From NCBI RefSeq assembly GCF_937616625.2, contig NC_065576.1, positions 16,308,501 to 16,372,500 of the forward strand: 64,000 nt of DNA, written 5' to 3'. The stretch comes from Mercurialis annua. Its lineage: Eukaryota; Streptophyta; Magnoliopsida; Malpighiales; Euphorbiaceae. The position numbers and the translations under genes were made by a program. Numbering within the stretch: position 1 is the first letter of the stretch; every line of letters starts with the position of its first letter. This document shows positions 11,325 to 23,480 of this stretch, piece after piece. The notes under the pieces were generated by a model. The model had not been told where the DNA came from. It did not search any database and saw only the letters and a list, made by a program, of their open reading frames with translations.

Positions 11325-13830
11325 TATCATGGCCCAAATTATTGAGTCGCGACCGGAGCTAGGGAATGGGAGTGGTAGCTCAAAAACCCGTAGCAAGCCT
11401 AAAATAATTAAAACTTTAAACATTTAAAAATCATGTAATGACTCCATAAACGGAAGCACATACGTAAACATATATTTTGCATTAACATATCTGGAAAAGG
11501 TAACCTAATCACACAGGCATATAACTTTCCTACTATGTACGTACTAGCCCACTTCACTATGTACAACTAGTGTGTCCGTCACATCACGGGCATCTAGCCT
11601 CGTGAGACAAAATAGCTGACGTGGTCCATAAAAAGATAAATACAAACAACAGCCATATAAACGACAAATATAATACGACAGTTACTGGCCACGACTCTGC
11701 CAACTGAACGCTATCACTGCTGCAGCACTGCGGAAGTCAAGAACTACACATGTACTGCTGACTTCCGGATCCCAAAAATGGACTCTAGCTAGGTCCAAAC
11801 GCTAAGTACCTGAAATGTTAAACAACAACAGGGTCAGACTATGCTGAGTGAGTTTGCAATTTACTAATAGTGTTATAAAATAACATCTCATTTCAAATAA
11901 AGCGCTGATACAAAAATAAAAATAATCAAGCATTTGATCCGTTCGAAACTAAAAGCGTAAACCTTACACAACCTACTTATCACGTATCACGTATATCAAA
12001 ATTCAAATTGATCATTCAACTTTTGGCCCGGTCCCGGGATAGTTCCACCGAGTTCAACCGCTACCAATCTCTTAATCCCAAGTTGTGGGTCCCGAGATAG
12101 TCCAACCGAGTTCGACCCACTAGATACAGGTCCCGAGATAGTTCAACCGAGTTCCACCTCGTATATACTGTTCATTGTCCATCATTAATATTCAAAATCG
12201 TGCGCACTCATCATATCGTTATTACTAGTCTAAACATACTAGACTGACTCAGTTACTAGTGATCACACAGCCTATTAACACCCAATAGGTATCTAGTTTC
12301 TTCAGATCGCACACTAGATTCTTATACACAAAATTTAAAAAAACATATAACATATCGGCAAATCATATAAGATGCAATGCGTTTAAATATAATACATAAG
12401 ATATAATATCAATTAACTTATATAGATAATACTCGAAAAAAATGCAACTCACTTTGGACCGCGATTCAATCTATGACGTGGTCGATATGATAATATGCCT
12501 GTACTAATCCACGTCCGCTGATCTCACCGCTTGCTGACACGTCTGTTATATATTAGTTAACGTTTAATAATTAGACGTGAACCTCGTATTTTATGTGCGT
12601 AATACTTCTAAGTTCTAGGATTTAAGGCTGTTTAATCCCATTCTTAATGTAATTCATGAATTCGATAACCATTTATCGCATTCACGGCTTAATGAATATC
12701 GCTTCTTGTATTCACCTATCATATAACTTTCCTAACGTTTTCTACTATACATGATTACTTTAAACGTCTTCTACTTCAAACATATACTCTTAAAATATCG
12801 AGTTTAATTCTTAGTTAGTGATTCTCGGAATCCGGGATTCGTCTTTATGGTTAAACGTTTGAATGTCAGAAATCTAGGTCGAACGGGGCAAAAATGCTCG
12901 TTGGGTCCCTCAAACCAACTGTGCGGGCGCACAGGAGGTACTGTGCGTCAGCACAGTATGCTGTGCGTTTGCACAGCCTGCTCAGGTTGTGCATTAGCAC
13001 AGGTTTGGCTGTGCGTTCGCACAGCTCCGGAATCCATTTTCGGGCTCTCTCGTCGCCTTCCGACGCCCCCTACACCTAAAAGACACTCTAACTCATAAAA
13101 TCGGTGTCTTAGATTTTCCAAAAACCTTATAACCTACCTAATTTCAGTGAATTCAATATATACTTAGCAATTTCCCTAAAACAGCCAACAATTCATCAAT
13201 TTTCCACTTCTATAACTCGTTCTTACCTTGATTTGATGCTCAAGAATGATAGAAAATCCAATTTCGAGATAATTGACACCAAGAACACGGGATTCGGACA
13301 TCGGACGGCGGAGTTATCGCGATTGTCGTTTTCTTCGTCCTTGGTTTCTTTCTCCTCTCTGGAATCTTCTTTCTTTCTTTGATTTTATATTCATTCTTAC
13401 TTAGATCATGGTTAAAATACTATTTTGACCCTTGCTTTATTCATTTGTTAGTAATCAACCATTAATCTTTCCTTTCATTCAATTTAATCGATCGATTAAT
13501 CAATTAACACTTTAATCAATTTGTGTACGTATTATTTGTATCCAATAAATAATATCAATCCAAAGATTATTATTTTTCCGTCAGAAACTTATAGATCTAT
13601 ATTTTCGAGAATTAATTGGTTAATTACAAATTTCGGACCTAAACTTTATTTCCGTAACTTTTCTTAACATCTTTCCTTAGTCCTAATTCCATCTTTAAAT
13701 TAAGGTATAATATAAAATTTCTCATAAAATATTCCTAAAACCGACCTACTAGGGTCTTATCTGTTTTTAGTTTCTCAGAAATCTTTCCAATGCCGCCACT
13801 AAAGCGACTAAATATTCATATATCTTATAA
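11325..13830 (-). mobile_element. LTR of non-autonomous element LTR-2 (left end)
   Basis: It starts TATCATGGCCC, a decayed form of TGTCACGACCC, followed by the shared end module GCGACCGGAGCTAGGGAATGGG. The inner boundary is blurred: near 13760-13830 it aligns weakly with the U3 end of LTR-3 (CGACCTACTAGGG, then TATAATAA where TATTACA is expected). There is no copy of this LTR elsewhere in the window. Near 12020-12150 it has direct repeats of GGTCCCGAGATAGTTCAACC, related to the repeats at 17630-17740 of GYP-1. It is the oldest-looking LTR here by decay of its termini. Confidence 0.75.
12919..13026. repeat. Palindrome array in the LTR-2 LTR
   Basis: Five hairpins share the core of the LTR-1 array although the surrounding LTRs do not align well. 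Loops are GGGC-like, GTCA, GTTT, ATTA and GTTC. Paired flanks again differ by copy (TACTGTGC/GCACAGTA, GCTGTGC/GCACAGC). The array lies about 0.8-0.9 kb from the LTR start in element sense. Confidence 0.8.
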
Positions 13831-16300
13831 TAATCTTAAAATATTGTTCATGTACTCTTCTTGGTGTTCGTTACTATGCATCATCAGCAGCTTCTTCTTT
13901 TATCTTGAACCTTAACACTTCATTCTGACCAATTGTTTCTTTATCTATCTGCAACTGTGACTTAGCACGTTTTAATTGTTAACGATCTTGTCCTTCTTAT
14001 TGTGTCTTTTCGTCGTGGCATAACTGAAAATCTTCTCATTGGTGCTCTCTTTCAATCTTTTGTTTTTTTAGTATTTCATAGCTCTAGTTAAGTCTTCAAA
14101 ATTGTCGTTCTTGCGTCATTATCGATTAATCAGGATTGTCCCTTTTTGACCGTGTTTAGCGTTGGATAATCCTTGATTAGTATATTCTCGATTAGTTGTC
14201 CCATCCTTGGTAATCATTATGTTACCTGACTTTCCTACACGTGAATGGTTGCCAACATAACATTCGCATCGTTAGTGATGTACTTATTGCACTTACACAT
14301 CTGCAATTATTCGTCCTTATAGTTTTTAATCTGAAATCATGTCTCTTGCTATCATCCTTTATTATCAATTCCCTTCCTTAGGCGTAATCGTCTCCATTTG
14401 CTTGTTTATCTACTTCACTATTTGACACTTAATCTCCTTATAAATCAGTTCCTCATATGTTATACTCCGTTTACTATATTCGCTATTTCTTAGCAAGTTA
14501 GATCTGATATACCTTCTACTATTCTTAATTTCTCCTTCCTTTCCCTCTTCAAGCTATAGTGAGCTTCACGTTACTTTGTTAATTAAGAACCGTTCACCGT
14601 TGCTTTAAACATTTTGCTTCACGTAGTTCTTAGTTATAAATCTCTTGTAGTTGTCTTCACTTATTTATACTATCCATAATTTCACTCTTTTCACCCCTTC
14701 TTCCTTTTAGTTCTTGAAGACCGTCTCAAGTTCTCTATTGACTTATCAGTCAAAATTATCTCGTTATTACGTCCAGGTTTTCTATTTTCGTCGACTTCAC
14801 TAGAGCCTTGTATTTTATATTCAACACTTATCGTTGGGTTTATCTAATCCAATAGTTCTTCACTGATTCATTCATTTTTGTACTTAAGATATCTTATAAC
14901 CGGTAACTTCATAAGTCTTAACCATATTCCTCTTGCAAATTTTGTTGTATGTACAACTGAAACCATCTCTTCTACAAGTCTTCTTCCTTGCTTACTAATA
15001 TTCGTTTGATTCCATTTTTTACTTTTACTATATGTCGTCTTTATGCTTTATTCCTTTTCTATTTGGTACCATCGTTCTTCAATTCTAATTCCTATCACTT
15101 ATAGAGTTAGGGGATAGTCTTAATTTCATCACGTATTGCACCTTATACCTCTCCAATACTTATAACCAGATCCTAATTGTCCTTTAAACAAACTTAGCTT
15201 TCTTGTACAATTATCAGTCTCCTTCCTTGTAACTTCATAGCTTATACACGTAGTTCCTTAGACATAATTGATTTCCATCTGTCTAACGGTAATGAAATAT
15301 CGCCATATCTTTCACTTGTCGCATCTATTATATCTTTTACCAGTTCACATAACTTCATTTTTACTGTAATTATCTTAATGCTCCTTCTATTATCAAAATA
15401 TTCACTTCCCTTCTTATCTTGTGAAATCTTTAATGTGTATGTGTATCTTACAACTCTTTTTCCATGTTTCTCGCTATCCTTGCGTACACTTTTGTACTTG
15501 TGTCCTGATCCATCAATTTCAATTCCTCTTATCATACGAAATTATCTTTACCGTCGTTCTGTATACTTCGTTTTCCTCCCCCAAATACGATTTTTTATCA
15601 TTCCATTTCTTACTTCGATATAAGGATATATATTATATCCTGAAAACTTGTCAATGTATTGCATCTTGCTCATGCGTACTTTCCGGTGTGGATTTCTTGT
15701 TGGTATTTTATCCTTATCTCGTTAGACTCTATTATGTTTTATCGTTAATAAGGCTTAATTCTCATTTTGGGATTTATTTTATAATTTTAATCTTACTTGT
15801 TAAGAATCTTTTATTATTTGTCACAGAATTTTACATCCGAATTCACTTACAAAACAAATATGATTTCAAAATTGTCCTTTGGCTGGCCAGCTCTTCAATT
15901 CTTTCTTTCAATTCAAACATTTTTTATAAATTATTTGAAATCATTAGTACAATTGTAGCTCAGAGTGATGACACCTCTCATCACTAAAGAGTTGCTCAAT
16001 AAATCGCGTTTTCTTTAATATCGTAAAAATATGACGCATGATCTAAATTTTGAAAATCATTCTTTTGATAAAAAAATTGTGCACTCCTAACGTGGTTATG
16101 ACATGCCACATGTGACGTCTGAGCACAATTTTACCTTTAAAATTGTAGAATTATCATATTTTCGTAAAATTGTAAGCTCCATCCGATTATACACTCTGCG
16201 ACGTTTTAACGGCTTTTCTTTACTGTTTACTAGGTACATTATGGTTTTCAATGTTGTCGGCACTCTCTAGCGCTTACTTAAGCATTCCGCTACTAATATA
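13831..16300 (-). mobile_element. LTR-2 internal region, first part
   Basis: AT-rich internal sequence without readable pol motifs. It is assigned to the same family as LTR-1 and LTR-3 by shared landmarks, mainly the block with TAGCTCAGAGTGATGACA near 15957 (compare 47020). It continues at 30261 after the SOLO-1/GYP-1 insertion: the sequence around 30436-30485 (AACGTAATGTGGGGA, then TGTATTATGTGTTGTTC) aligns with 47528-47590 of LTR-3. The plus strand has a long pyrimidine-rich, hydrophobic open frame at 15421-15987 that I do not regard as a gene. Confidence 0.65.
15242..15535 (-). pseudogene. Lysine-rich coding-like stretch inside LTR-2
   Basis: A minus-strand frame of 97 codons, in element sense, is rich in Lys, Arg, Asp and Glu and includes the stretch LCELVKDIIDATSERYGD. 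I do not recognise a domain. In LTR-3 the matching zone (about 45900-46420, minus strand) is also broken but unusually open, with stretches such as MNAQARMQYVDRFEKGE. Both may be remains of a protein once carried by this family; the match between them at protein level is not clear by eye. Confidence 0.2.
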
Positions 16301-17032
16301 TGTAATATCCCGTATTTTTCTGTTTAATATTTTTAAATTAGTTCAAAATTTTTATTTTTATTTCTGCATTCCGTCAAGTTTTAGATATTTATTATTATTA
16401 TTATATTTTTATTTTAGTCGTTTGTTGATTCGATTCGTGGTTGATATGTATTATTAAATTTTTTTTTTTTAAAAAAAAGAAATGTATATATTTTTGCATG
16501 CAAATCATGCATACCTTTTAACTTCCATGTAAAAGGCCCATTAATATGGTAGATGGCCAATATGTATTAGGAAGCCCATCCAATTTCGCTCTTATTCTCT
16601 AATTTTCCAAGGCAGCAGCGTGATCTCTTCTTCATCTCCATTCTTATATATATATTTGTAAAAAAATCCTAATCATTTTTTTTACAAACGTTCAATACAA
16701 AACCCTAGCCGCTTTCTAATCCTAGATATACACTTAACTTACTCGCTAGTTTCCTCTCGATTTTTGTCGGATTCGGTAAGTCCTTCATCTCTATTCTTCG
16801 TTTTATGTCCGTTATCGTCTCGCCGTTCGTAACTGAGTACGTTCTTAGTTTAGCTTGTAAGGGACCATAATTTCATGTACCATCTGATCCTCCTTTTCTC
16901 CGGAGTTAGGGAGTTTCATCGTTCTTGATCGGTACGCTTCGTCCTCTTGATTCCATTGACTTTGTTTTTTTTATTGTTGCATTGATTGTGTTCTTGTTTT
17001 GGTTCCTGCCGAGTGTTTCTTGGGTCTGTGAT
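16301..17032 (+). mobile_element. SOLO-1 LTR, left part (plus strand)
   Basis: It begins TGTAATATCCCGTATTTTT, the LTR start in plus orientation, inside the LTR-2 internal region. It runs to the GYP-1 insertion and continues at 28233-30260. The total is about 2.76 kb. It belongs to the same LTR family as GYP-1 but in the opposite orientation: both have a T/A run followed by TTCCATGT near the start, yet GYP-1 has its palindrome array where SOLO-1 has none. Confidence 0.85.
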
Positions 17033-19879
17033 TGTCACGGCCCATTTTCATGAATCGCGACTGGTGCTAGGGTATGGTTAATGTAGTACCAAAACCCGTA
17101 GCTAGCCTTTCAATTAACATACAAACACATAAACCTGCAGAAAACCAATGCTCGGGGGCAACCGAGACTTCAGCCTAAATCTAGCAGTTATAATATTCAG
17201 CAATTAAAATAACATGCTTTCCAATAATAGTGTTAATTCGGCTTAACATAAATAATTCTGAATAATAATATAACATGCCAAAGCAATAATAATCTAGTCA
17301 GACCAATCCGACAATAACTAAAATAAAATAAAGACGTCTAGTCAACTACTACGGTCTAAGAATGAAATAGTTGATAGTTCTACTAAAATAAATGGAACCT
17401 CCGAAGAAAAGTAAATGTGGAGATCACCAGACTGTCTCAGATCATAACCCTGGGAAAAATTGGGAAAACAACGGGGTCAGATATATTGAGATGAGTTTAT
17501 ACCACTATCTACATTTATTAAGTGGAAAACCTTTAAAATTGTTCAAAACATTTAATAACGATATTACGAATAATAGTTGGAACCCTAATCCACAATTCTA
17601 AATAATAAACATAATCCAATAGGTCTGGTCCCGAGAGGTGAGCTACACCGAGTTACCACTGACCACACTTATACCAGAGTCTCGAGAGCTGAGTTACACC
17701 GAGTTACTCTACCTGGTCCCGAGAGCTATGCTCACACTGAGTTACCACATTTCCATATATACCTTACCCAGATCAATACCGGTGCGCACGCAGTCCTAAT
17801 GATGCCCATTAGGTAGCATGTTCCAACTAGAAGCCATAATATAAAAACAGTTCGAAATATACGTACAGTATAGATATTTAATATTAAAATAATAATTTAC
17901 TTAATAAAGCGGTAAATAGTAAGTACAAACTCACTGCTTGCTAATCCACGTGATAACCGGCAAGCAACTAATCCTAGTTCGCCTCTGAAGCACGAACAGT
18001 CGACGGGTCTAGACAAATAAAATAATTATTAAATACAGACCCTAACTCTAGAGAGTACTAGACACCACATAGGACTAGTACAATTAACACGTCGGAATTA
18101 AATAATCCAGAACAACACAAAAATACCCAAAAGGTAACAATGCACAATTAATACAAGTCTATTGAGTTTTCGCTTTAAAATCCAATTTATAAATATTATT
18201 TAATAATCTTTAAATAATAATTACTTTCCAAATAGTGGATTAGCCGAGTTATCATTAAATACCAAGCTAACCTCACTTGCCGGGTGACCCAAGTCTAACC
18301 CGACTCAAAACGTTTATCAATATAAACCCGAGTTTATATTTATAAAATAATTCAATAAAATAATAATCCATTTTAAAAGCAGAACTCAATAACTCCAATT
18401 TCAAGTAACCTAAGTTACAACCCAAAAATTTAATCATTTTAAGTTTATAAAAATTTAGGGGTTAAACTGTACTTTAGCCAATTAGGGGCTAAACTGTACT
18501 TTAGCCAAATTTGATATTTAAAATCAAATTAATAACTTTTGTTTATATTTAATACAAAATATAACGTTACTAATCAAAAACTTAATTTAAATAAGTTTTA
18601 AACGTTTAGGGGCTAAATTGTAATTTTGCCATTTTTGATATTCGAAAACAAATATAATCACCCGAGTAATTATATTAACTTAAGTTGTAAAATTACTACT
18701 GTTTATAATATTTAATTATAAATCAAAACAAAATCCAAATTATTAGGAAATGTTTAACTTTAAGGATTTATTTGATTTAGTCAAAATAGTTTAATGGCCA
18801 CAATGGCATATTCGCCATCTCCTTCAATTTGAAGGCACACCATGACCCGCCTAACAGAACTTCAAACCAGTAAATCAACAAACTAACTAAAATAAAATCC
18901 AACATCCAAATCAATCCTAGTAGCAGGAAATTGGCATCAAAGATAACCTAGAACCATAAACCCCTAGCTATGAACCATGTTACAGTAATAAGAACAAGGC
19001 GAGGAACTATGTCCATGGCAGCCGAGATTGAATTCATAAACACAAAACCGAAACGAACGCCTTAATTAACCACAACTAACATATCGAGCTATTCATAATC
19101 ACTAACATGACAAAATCATAGCCAAAGGAAGCAAAGCTATACGGCAGTAATGATTTCCCATGAAAACAGATTTATACAAGTTAAAAACAGAAACCGTACG
19201 GCGATTGAAACGAGATCGATAGCGTACCGTTTGGCGTAAACGAGATAGGGAAACATAGAGAATTGAGTCCACAACGTCTGAGATCGAACGGAATCAATTT
19301 CGATCTAGAAACGAGCAAGAACGATCAAAAATACGGAATTGCCGCTTTAAACATAAACTGAATTTCAATGGATTAAGAATCTTACCGGACAGCAGAGTTT
19401 GAGGGATGATTACGGCTTCGTTTCTCAGAGAATGAACAAGGGAATGGGGGCTAGGGTTTGTTTGTAGCATGGAGAAGATTTTATGTTTAGAAAACGTCCT
19501 TAAATATCGAAAGGAATTAGGTCAAAAACGAGTTGGAAGAGGGCCGGATGCGAGGCTCACAAGGGCTGTGATGTTCTCGAACGAGAACAGCTAATTTGGG
19601 CTTGGTTCTCGTTCGAGAACTCCTGGTCTCGTACGAGACCAGGCCCCCAAGGCATGATTCTCGTTCGAGAATCTTAAGATTCTCGAACGAGAATTTATTA
19701 AAAACAAGGGTCTCGTACGAGACCCTTAAATGACATGGAATCCATTTTTTTATTTTTTTTTAAAAAAAACCGAACCTAAAAACGAATCAAACCACGAACT
19801 ATCCACGAAACTTAAAATACTCCTCAAAGCAAACCCGGAAACACGTCGAAAATTATATATGAAAATACGGGTTATTACA
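17033..19879 (-). mobile_element. GYP-1 3' LTR
   Basis: 2847 bp, TGTAATAACCCG to CCGTGACA on the minus strand. It is closely similar to 25302-28227; most sampled stretches differ at only a few bases per 100. The 79-bp length difference is explained by the filler in the other LTR. Near 17625-17745 it holds direct repeats built on TCCCGAGAGCTGAG...ACACCGAGTTAC. It has no gene; small open frames such as 17392-17601 are repeated in the other LTR. Confidence 0.95.
19573..19727. repeat. Palindrome array TCTCG-NN-CGAGA in GYP-1 3' LTR
   Basis: Six palindromes occur in 155 bp, all with the core TCTCG-NN-CGAGA (centre AA, TT or TA). They lie at 19573-19588, 19605-19620, 19622-19643 (perfect 22 bp), 19656-19673, 19677-19694 and 19706-19727 (perfect 22 bp). 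The fourth and fifth together form one perfect 38-bp palindrome at 19657-19694. Flanks pair individually: CCTGG/CCAGG, AAGGG/CCCTT, GATT/AATC. The array sits about 150-310 bp inside the LTR start in element sense, that is in U3. Confidence 0.95.
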
Positions 19880-19893
19880 TTCTCCCCAACTGA
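19880..19893 (-). other. GYP-1 polypurine tract
   Basis: On the minus strand the tract reads AGTTGGGGAGAA and directly abuts the LTR start TGTAATAACCCG. It is the expected plus-strand primer. The 100 bp between it and the chromodomain stop at 19997 is a short 3' non-coding stretch. Confidence 0.85.
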
Positions 19894-19996
19894 TTAAAAA
19901 TTCGTCCTCGAATTTAACACAACAAACAATTAACACCAGAATAACACGTACACAAATAAAAACTCATAAAATCACATGATATCAAAATATCGTACC

Positions 19997-20548
19997 TCAC
20001 GGAAAAAGAAAAGGATAGCGATTTTGCATATCCAACTCGGTCTCCCAAGTACATTCCTCAACAGAATGATTGTGCCAGAGGACTTTGACCATCAGAATCT
20101 CCTTGTTCCGCAACTTACGCACTTGCGTATCCACAATCTCAACTGGCTGTTCCTCATAGGAAAGCTCCTGGTCAATCTCAACACTCTGAGGCACAATCAC
20201 GTGCAAAGGATCAGAAATGCTCTTTCTCAACATAGAAACATGAAACACAGGATGTACTAACGACATGTTTGGCGGCAGAACCAGATGATAAGCCACAGCT
20301 CCAATCCTCTCTGAAATCTCATAAGGACCAATATACCTCGGTGCCAACTTTCCCTTGACACCAAAACGAACCACGCCTTTCATAGGCGAAACCCGAAGAA
20401 ACACGAAATTACCAACATGAAACTCAATGTCTTTCCTCTTCGGATCAGCATAACTCTTATGCCGACTAAAAGCAGTCTCTAACCTCCGTTTGATCAATGG
20501 TACCTTCTCTGAGGTAATCTGAATAATCTCTGCTCCCGAGAGTTTACG
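19997..20548 (-). pseudogene. pol: GYP-1 pol C-terminus with chromodomain
   Basis: This is the end of the polyprotein, in the same frame as the integrase but separated from it by an in-frame TAA at 20549-20551. The segment first carries the integrase C-terminal part with the GPY-like motif RYIGPYEI, then LVHPVFHVSMLRK, and ends in a chromodomain-like stretch (VKVLWHNHSVEECTWE, then NRYPFLF). In chromoviruses this module binds modified histone tails and steers integration into heterochromatin; that is family knowledge. The setting of nested elements in satellite fits it. The frame needs read-through or repair of the stop to be attached to integrase. Confidence 0.85.
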
Positions 20549-22876
20549 TTATCCAACCTCCTCCCAATAGATAGGAAATCTACACTTGCGCCCGTACAAA
20601 GCCTCATACGGCGCCATCTCGATACTCGCGTGGTAACTGTTGTTGTAAGAAAACTCAATAAACGGAAAATGAGCATCCCAGCTACCCTGAAAATCGAGAA
20701 CACACATCCTGAGCATATCCTCCAACGTCTGAATAGTCCTCTCAGACTGACCGTCAGTCTGAGGATGAAAAGCTGTACTGAAATCCAACCGAGAACCCAA
20801 GGATTCCTGTAACGCTTTCCAGAACCTCGAAGTAAACACAGAACCTCTGTCTGAAACAATAGAAACTGGTACACCATGCAAACTGACAATCCTGTCGATG
20901 TACAACTGAGCCAACCTCAAAACAGTATACGAAACCTTAATCGGAAGGAAATGAGCTGACTTGGTCATACGGTCAACTATAACCCAGATGGAATCGTACC
21001 CCTGTTGAGTATGTGGTAAACCAACCACAAAATCCATAGCAATCCGCTCACACTTCCACTCTGTAATAGGTAGTGGCTGTAGATAGCCAAAAGGTCTCTG
21101 ATGCTCCAGCTTCACCTGCTGGCAAGTCAGACACTTAGAAACATACTCAGTGACATCCTTCTTCATCCCGCTCCACCAGTAGGTACCCTTAAGATCATGG
21201 TACATCTTAGTAGAACCCGGATGAACACTATAAGCAGACTTGTGCGCTTCCTCCAGAATATGGTCCCTCAAACCATCTGAATCCGAAACACACAGTCTCG
21301 AACCATGTCTCAGAACACCATCCACAAAAGTAAACTCAAAATTCCCATCCTGCTGAACCTCCTCTATAATCCGTTTCAACTGTGGATCCTCAGCTTGTAA
21401 AGCTTTGATCCGATCAATCAAAACAGGTTGCACTTGTAACTGTGCCAACAAACAACCAGCCTGAGACAACTGAAAACCATAGCCCGAAGCTATCAAACTA
21501 TGCCACTCTCTAACCATAGGTCTACGCCCAATCTCAGAAATATGAGCCAAGCTGCCCAAAGACTTGCGACTCAACGCATCGGCTACCACATTAGCCTTAC
21601 CAGGATGGTACTGAATAGTACAGTCGTAGTCTTTCAGCAATTCTAGCCACCTCCTTTGTCTCAAGTTCAATTCTCTCTGATCAAAGATATACTTCAGACT
21701 CTTATGATCAGTGAAAGTCTCACAAGTAGCACCATACAAATAATGCCTCCAAATTTTCAGTGCAAAAACCTTAGCTGCCAACTCCAAATCATGAGTAGGG
21801 TAATTCACCTCATGCTTCTTCAATTGTCTAGAAGCGTAGGCAATCACCTGTCCATGTTGCATCAGAACACAACCCAAACCAATCCGAGACAAATCACAAT
21901 ACACTGTGAAACCGTCAATACCAGAAGGCAATGCCAAAACTAGAGTTGTAGTCAAAATCTCCTTGAGCTTTTCAAAGCTCGCCTCGCACTTGTCAGTCCA
22001 CTCAAACTTAACACCCTTCTGTGTCAGTTTAGTCAACGGTGCAGATATTCTGGAGAAATCTTGCACGAACCGACGATAGTAGCCACCTAAACCCAGAAAA
22101 CTCCTAATCTCGATAACTGATCTTGGCCTCTTCCAATCCATAACCGCCTCTATCTTCTTCGGATCAACCTTGATCCCATATTTCGACACTACGTGTCCTA
22201 GAAAGGTAACCTGATCCAACAAGAACTCACATTTGGAGAACTTAGCATACAACTGATGCTCACGCAACGTCTGTAGTATAGTCCTCAAATGGTAAGCATG
22301 ATCCTCCTCACTCCGAGAATAGATCAAAATGTCATCAATGAAAACGATAACGAATTGATCTAAAAACGGCTTGAACACTCTGTTCATCATATCCATAAAC
22401 GCTGCTGGTGCGTTAGTCAGACCAAAGGACATAACCAGAAACTCAAAATGTCCATACCGCGTCCGAAAAGCAGTCTTAGGCACATGTACATCACGGATCC
22501 GAAGTTGATGATACCCAGACCTCAAATCAATCTTGGAAAAACACTTCGCACCCTACAACTGGTCAAACAAATCATCGATGCGAGGAAGAGGATATCTGTT
22601 CTTGACAGTAGCCTTGTTCAACTGTCTGTACTCGATACACAGTCGAAAGGAACCATCTTTCTTCTTCACAAACAGATCTGGAGCACCCCATGGAGAAGTA
22701 CTCGGTCTGATGAACCCGCTATATAACAACTCTTGTAACTGGTCCTTCAACTCCTTCAGCTCTGCAGGAGCCATCCGATACGGCGGTATCGAAATCGGAG
22801 CTGTACCAGAAACCACATCAATGCAAAACTCAATCTCACGGTCACGTGGTAATCCAGGCAATTCCTCTAGAAACAC
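20549..22876 (-). pseudogene. pol: GYP-1 reverse transcriptase, RNase H and integrase
   Basis: Minus-strand pol core. The RT begins in the piece 22553-22876 ([30 protein letters not shown]), is cut by a TAG at 22553-22555 where other copies read DQLQGAK, and resumes with SGYHQL and the catalytic FIDDILIYS. Counting from 22525, FIDD is at residues 62-65. RNase H follows (CDLS at 210-213, where the usual residue after CD is Ala, then TDH at 272-274). Integrase has the His/Cys zinc site (H428, H435, C465, C468) and D498, D559, E595 with DD35E spacing. It ends at a premature TAA (20549-20551) before the chromodomain. The catalytic residues themselves are intact. Confidence 0.95.
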
Positions 22877-22885
22877 ATCAGTGAA

Positions 22886-23480
22886 TTAATTCACTATCGG
22901 AACACTATGCATATCACCACTACCAGCCTCCAAATCACGAACCACAGCAAGAAAACCCTGGCAACCCTTGCCTAACATCCGCTTCGCCTTGATGGCGGAA
23001 ATCAGATTCTTAGGTGTCTTCGCCTTTTCTCCCTGAAAGGAAAAAGGTAGATCCCCTAGAATCCTAAACTCAACTGACTTCCCTCGACGGTCAATAGAAG
23101 CAAGATGGCGTGACAACCAATCCATCCCCAAGATGACATCAAAAGAAAGAACGTCAAGCACAATCAAATCAGCACATAATTCTCTACCCTGAATAACCAC
23201 TGGACAAGAAGGATAAACGACGTCCACTACTACACCTTCAGACATAGGTGTAGACACAGCTAGAGGTTCACTCAAAACAGATGGTGCAATACCCAATTTT
23301 CCCGCAAAACAAGTGGAAACAAACGAATGGGTTGCACCCGCATCAAATAACACCAAAGCACCAGTAAAAGAAATCGGAATGGTACCTTGCACCACAACGT
23401 TTGATGCACGCACATCCTGAGGAGTAAGTGCGAACACTCTGGCCTGACTCTGTGGCTGCTGCTGCGAACTTTGCCAGTAC
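22886..23480 (-). pseudogene. pol: GYP-1 aspartic protease region
   Basis: The frame begins around the word VFALTPQD and contains the retropepsin active site LFDAGATHSF, with the later hydrophobic ILGMDWL motif expected of the fold. It stops at TAA 22886-22888, where GYP-2 has the sense codon GAA (NEFTD), so the stop is a point mutation. A frameshift of one base near 23480 separates it from the gag frame upstream. Confidence 0.9.

Noticed and set aside
12847..13098. Cysteine-rich plus-strand frames over the LTR-2 hairpin array
   Set aside because: Produced by the repeated CTGTGCG units; two overlapping frames are both open, which indicates low stop density from GC-rich repeats.
15421..15987. 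A 188-codon plus-strand open frame rich in Leu, Ile, Phe and Tyr
   Set aside because: It is antisense to LTR-2, lies in pyrimidine-rich DNA that makes hydrophobic readings by composition, and has no counterpart frame at the homologous position of LTR-3.
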